Part shown: piece by piece, positions 6,507 to 8,292 of the stretch
Layout: every line of letters begins with the position of its first letter
Position numbering within the stretch: position 1 is the stretch's first letter
NCBI GenBank assembly: GCA_023253495.1
Contig: JALRGF010000288.1
Span: 1 to 8,292 of the forward strand
Direction: 5' to 3'
Length of the DNA stretch: 8,292 bases
From: Verrucomicrobiales bacterium
Lineage (GTDB): Bacteria > Verrucomicrobiota > Verrucomicrobiia > Verrucomicrobiales > V1-33
The notes under the pieces: model-generated
The model's input: the letters and a program-made list of their open reading frames with translations, nothing else
Told to the model about the DNA's origin: nothing
The model's database searches: none
Program-made: the position numbers and the translations under genes

Positions 6507-8093
6507 TCAGGATCCTGATTTGACCAGCTCGTTGCCGCTGGCCGCGTCGGCAATGACAATTTTTTCGCGGTGGAATCCGGCGTCGGCACGGAAGGTCAGG
6601 CGGCAGAGGTGGCGCCGCTCGATCTCCATGAGGTGCTCGGCATCCTCCTTGCGCAGCCTCTGCATGACTTCGGGATGCACCACGATGAGCACGTCCCGGT
6701 GGTTTTCCGGCAGCGTCGGCAGCAGCGAGTGCAGCTTGCGCTGCAGCTCGACTGACATGCTCGTCGGCGTCTTGATCCGGCCGGTGCCGTGACAGTACGG
6801 GCACGGATCAAAAATCGACGTGCTCAGGCTTTCATGGAGCCGCTGCCGGGTCATTTCCATCAGACCGAACGGCGAGATCGGCAGCACCTGGGTTTTGGCC
6901 TTGTCGCGCTTCAGCCCGTCCCGCATCACCTTGAATACCGCCTTGCGGTCGCGCTCGGCCTTCATGTCGATGAAATCGACCACGATCAACCCGCCGATAT
7001 TGCGCAGACGGACCTGGCGGGCGACCTCGGCGGCGGCTTCAAGGTTGGTCTGAAGGATCGTCTTGTCGAGGTCCTTGGACCCCTTGTTGCGGCCGGTGTT
7101 GACGTCGATCGAGATCATGGCCTCCGTCTCGTCAATGACCAGATACCCGCCACAGGGGAGCCAGACCTGGCGGAAAAAGGCGTTGTCGATCTGCTTCTGG
7201 ATGCCGAAGTGATCGAAGATCGACTGACCGCCGGTGTGCAGCCGGATGCGGCGTTTCGAGCGGCGGCTGATCTGGCCGGCCAGCGTGCGCATCCGCTCGG
7301 TGGTCGCCTGATCATCACAGATCACCTCGTCCACTTCCTCGGTGAGGAAATCCCGGACCGTACGCTCGACCAGGTCAGGCTCGTTGAAGACGCGGGCCGG
7401 CGACTTCATGGACGCGTTGTTCTCCTCCACTTTCTGCCATTGCTCGACGAGCATGGCGAGGTCGCGGACGAAGTAGCGGGCCTTCATGCCGAGGGCGGCG
7501 GTGCGCAGGATGATGCCCATGCCCTCGGGCACACTGAGCCGCTCCATGATGCGGCGCAGGCGCAGCCGTTCCTTGGGGTCTTCGATTTTCTTGCTGATGC
7601 CGAACTGGTCGTTGCGCGGCATCAGGACCATGTAGCGGCCGGCGAGCGAGATGTTGGTGGTGACGCGGGGCCCCTTGTTGCCGATCGGCCCCTTGGTGAC
7701 CTGGACCATGACCTCGGACCCGACCGGATAAATCGATGGGATGTCCTTGCTGGTGATCTTCGGACGGCGGGACGCCTTGCCGGCCCGCTCGATGGCCTCC
7801 AGCTCCTCGTCCAGCGCCGCCGGAATGGCGTCCCAGTAATGGAGAAACGCGTTTTTATCGAAGCCGAGGTCGACGAACATGGCCTTGAGGCCCGGCTCGA
7901 GGTTGCGCACGCGGCCCTTGAAGATGCTGCCGACGATGTTGTCGGAGTCACTGCGCTCGATGGTGTACTCCTCGAGCATGCCGTTCTCGACGAGGGCGAC
8001 GCGGGTTTCGAGTTTTTCCTTGTTGACGACAATCTTGATGCCGGACCGGAAGTCGCTTCCGATGCCGAAGAATTTTTTGATGGCGCGAATCAT
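6507..8093 (-). CDS. rng: ribonuclease E/G family endoribonuclease
   Basis: The 528-residue protein corresponds to the catalytic half of RNase E, or an RNase G of slightly above usual length, with no long disordered scaffold tail. An S1-type region starts around residue 38 (GSIFKGRV 55-62; FVDLGFDKNAFLH 73-85) and carries an internal insertion before VMVQVTKGPIGNKGPRVT (128-145). R197/T198 in LRTA fit the 5'-monophosphate sensor. SIDVNTG (328-334) and VVDFIDM (371-377) supply the metal-binding D330 and D373. CPYCHGTG (431-438) holds the zinc-link cysteines C431/C434. Spacings D330-D373 (43) and D373-C431 (58) equal those of E. coli RNase E D303-D346-C404. The role is single-strand, 5'-end-dependent RNA cleavage in rRNA processing and mRNA decay. 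ATG 8093-8091 is preferred; an in-frame TTG at 8102 would add only 3 residues. The upstream ribosome binding site is weak (GAAAG). The short form favours rng over rne, though the family split is not sharp in this phylum. Confidence 0.95.
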   Translation of the reverse strand: MIRAIKKFFGIGSDFRSGIKIVVNKEKLETRVALVENGMLEEYTIERSDSDNIVGSIFKGRVRNLEPGLKAMFVDLGFDKNAFLHYWDAIPAALDEELEAIERAGKASRRPKITSKDIPSIYPVGSEVMVQVTKGPIGNKGPRVTTNISLAGRYMVLMPRNDQFGISKKIEDPKERLRLRRIMERLSVPEGMGIILRTAALGMKARYFVRDLAMLVEQWQKVEENNASMKSPARVFNEPDLVERTVRDFLTEEVDEVICDDQATTERMRTLAGQISRRSKRRIRLHTGGQSIFDHFGIQKQIDNAFFRQVWLPCGGYLVIDETEAMISIDVNTGRNKGSKDLDKTILQTNLEAAAEVARQVRLRNIGGLIVVDFIDMKAERDRKAVFKVMRDGLKRDKAKTQVLPISPFGLMEMTRQRLHESLSTSIFDPCPYCHGTGRIKTPTSMSVELQRKLHSLLPTLPENHRDVLIVVHPEVMQRLRKEDAEHLMEIERRHLCRLTFRADAGFHREKIVIADAASGNELVKSGS

Positions 8094-8139
8094 CGCTTTC
8101 AATGGGGTGTTGGGGATGTGAACAAGAGTGGGGTGGAAA

Positions 8140-8165
8140 GCGGCCGGGTCACCGGACCTGGCCGC
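8140..8165 (-). terminator. GC hairpin upstream of the RNase E/G gene
   Basis: Arms 8140-8149 and 8156-8165 pair over 10 positions with one imperfect pair (8146/8159), and 8150/8155 can add an eleventh, closing a 4-nt loop. The minus-strand transcript would have an A-C mismatch there followed by TTT, so it could be a weak terminator of the upstream gene or a leader structure for the RNase gene, 46 nt before its start. In a plus-strand RNA the imperfect pair would be a G-U wobble. Confidence 0.35.
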
Positions 8166-8292
8166 GTTTGAGAGTGGTGTCGGACGGGGAACGGGAATCG
8201 TAAGTGGTGGCGGCGCCGCTCCGGCGCGCCCGCCGGCCTTCCTCGTCGGGAGTCGTTTTGATGAGGGGTTGGGCGGGGCGGGGCCGGGCCGG
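8149..8292 (-). CDS. possible C-terminal tail of an upstream gene (partial)
   Basis: A minus-strand frame is open from the window edge for 47 codons to a TGA at 8151-8149. The tail is hydrophilic, rich in Arg, Thr and Pro, and ends in LKRGQVR. By hand count 38 of the 47 codons (about 81%) end in G or C, against about 70% in the other two minus frames, which are also open. This favours real coding in a GC-rich genome but is weak on so short a stretch. It would end 55 nt before the RNase gene, inside the hairpin at 8140-8165. The protein is not recognisable. In many bacteria rng follows cell-shape genes (mre/rod), so a basic tail of such a protein is one guess. Confidence 0.35.
   Translation of the reverse strand, partial: PARPRPAQPLIKTTPDEEGRRARRSGAATTYDSRSPSDTTLKRGQVR
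8265..8288 (+). other. G-rich tract with G-quadruplex pattern
   Basis: Five runs of three or four G (8265-8268, 8271-8273, 8275-8278, 8280-8283, 8286-8288) are separated by 1-2 nt. This satisfies the usual four-run short-loop quadruplex pattern on the plus strand, which is the template strand for the minus-strand genes. It may simply reflect proline/alanine/arginine codons in a GC-rich gene tail. Confidence 0.4.

Noticed and set aside
5789..6523. 244-residue plus-strand open frame opposite the decarboxylase gene
   Set aside because: It lies antisense to a clear UXS coding sequence and shows no recognisable domain or start signal.
6789..8171. 460-residue plus-strand open frame opposite the RNase E/G gene
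   Set aside because: It is the mirror of a highly conserved gene; its His/Asp/Leu/Val-rich composition is typical of an antisense shadow and no domain is recognisable.
8094..8292. Extension of the RNase E/G frame to the window edge
   Set aside because: The frame is open, but it offers no ATG or GTG start, is low-complexity Pro/Ala/Arg-rich, and the family N-terminus starts at residue 1 of the ATG at 8093.

Overview
The window is GC-rich and almost fully coding. It most resembles a chromosomal segment of a Verrucomicrobia-type bacterium, possibly Opitutae-like. The pointers are the high GC content, a secreted protein ending in a short C-terminal module of the kind common in that phylum, and a verrucomicrobial-style RNase E/G. 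This assignment is an inference from protein style, not from a marker gene.

Layout from left to right. (1) Two overlapping minus-strand genes form a polysaccharide O-acetylation pair. The first is an MBOAT acyltransferase of the AlgI type (1619-3040). The second is an SGNH/AlgX-AlgJ-like acetyltransferase (1619 down to 1, cut by the window edge). Their stop and start codons share one base (TGATG). (2) A 204-bp divergent intergenic region (3041-3244) separates the pair from a plus-strand gene (3245-5464). That gene encodes a 739-residue secreted protein with two copies of a roughly 240-260-residue jelly-roll/MAM-like module, a fibronectin-like spacer and a C-terminal module. (3) After a convergent 90-bp gap with two small GC hairpins comes a minus-strand UDP-glucuronate decarboxylase (5555-6487), which makes UDP-xylose. 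It lies 19 nt downstream of (4) a minus-strand ribonuclease E/G gene (6507-8093). (5) The right edge holds a GC hairpin, a G-rich tract and what may be the C-terminal tail of another minus-strand gene.

Most of the window concerns the cell surface. The MBOAT/SGNH pair would move acetyl groups across the inner membrane onto a periplasmic or exported glycan. The decarboxylase would supply a pentose donor for surface polysaccharide, and the two-module protein is exported. RNase E/G is housekeeping RNA processing and decay. I saw no mobile element, CRISPR array, tRNA, rRNA or riboswitch, and no clear evidence of a wholly new system. The least explained item is the duplicated module of the secreted protein.
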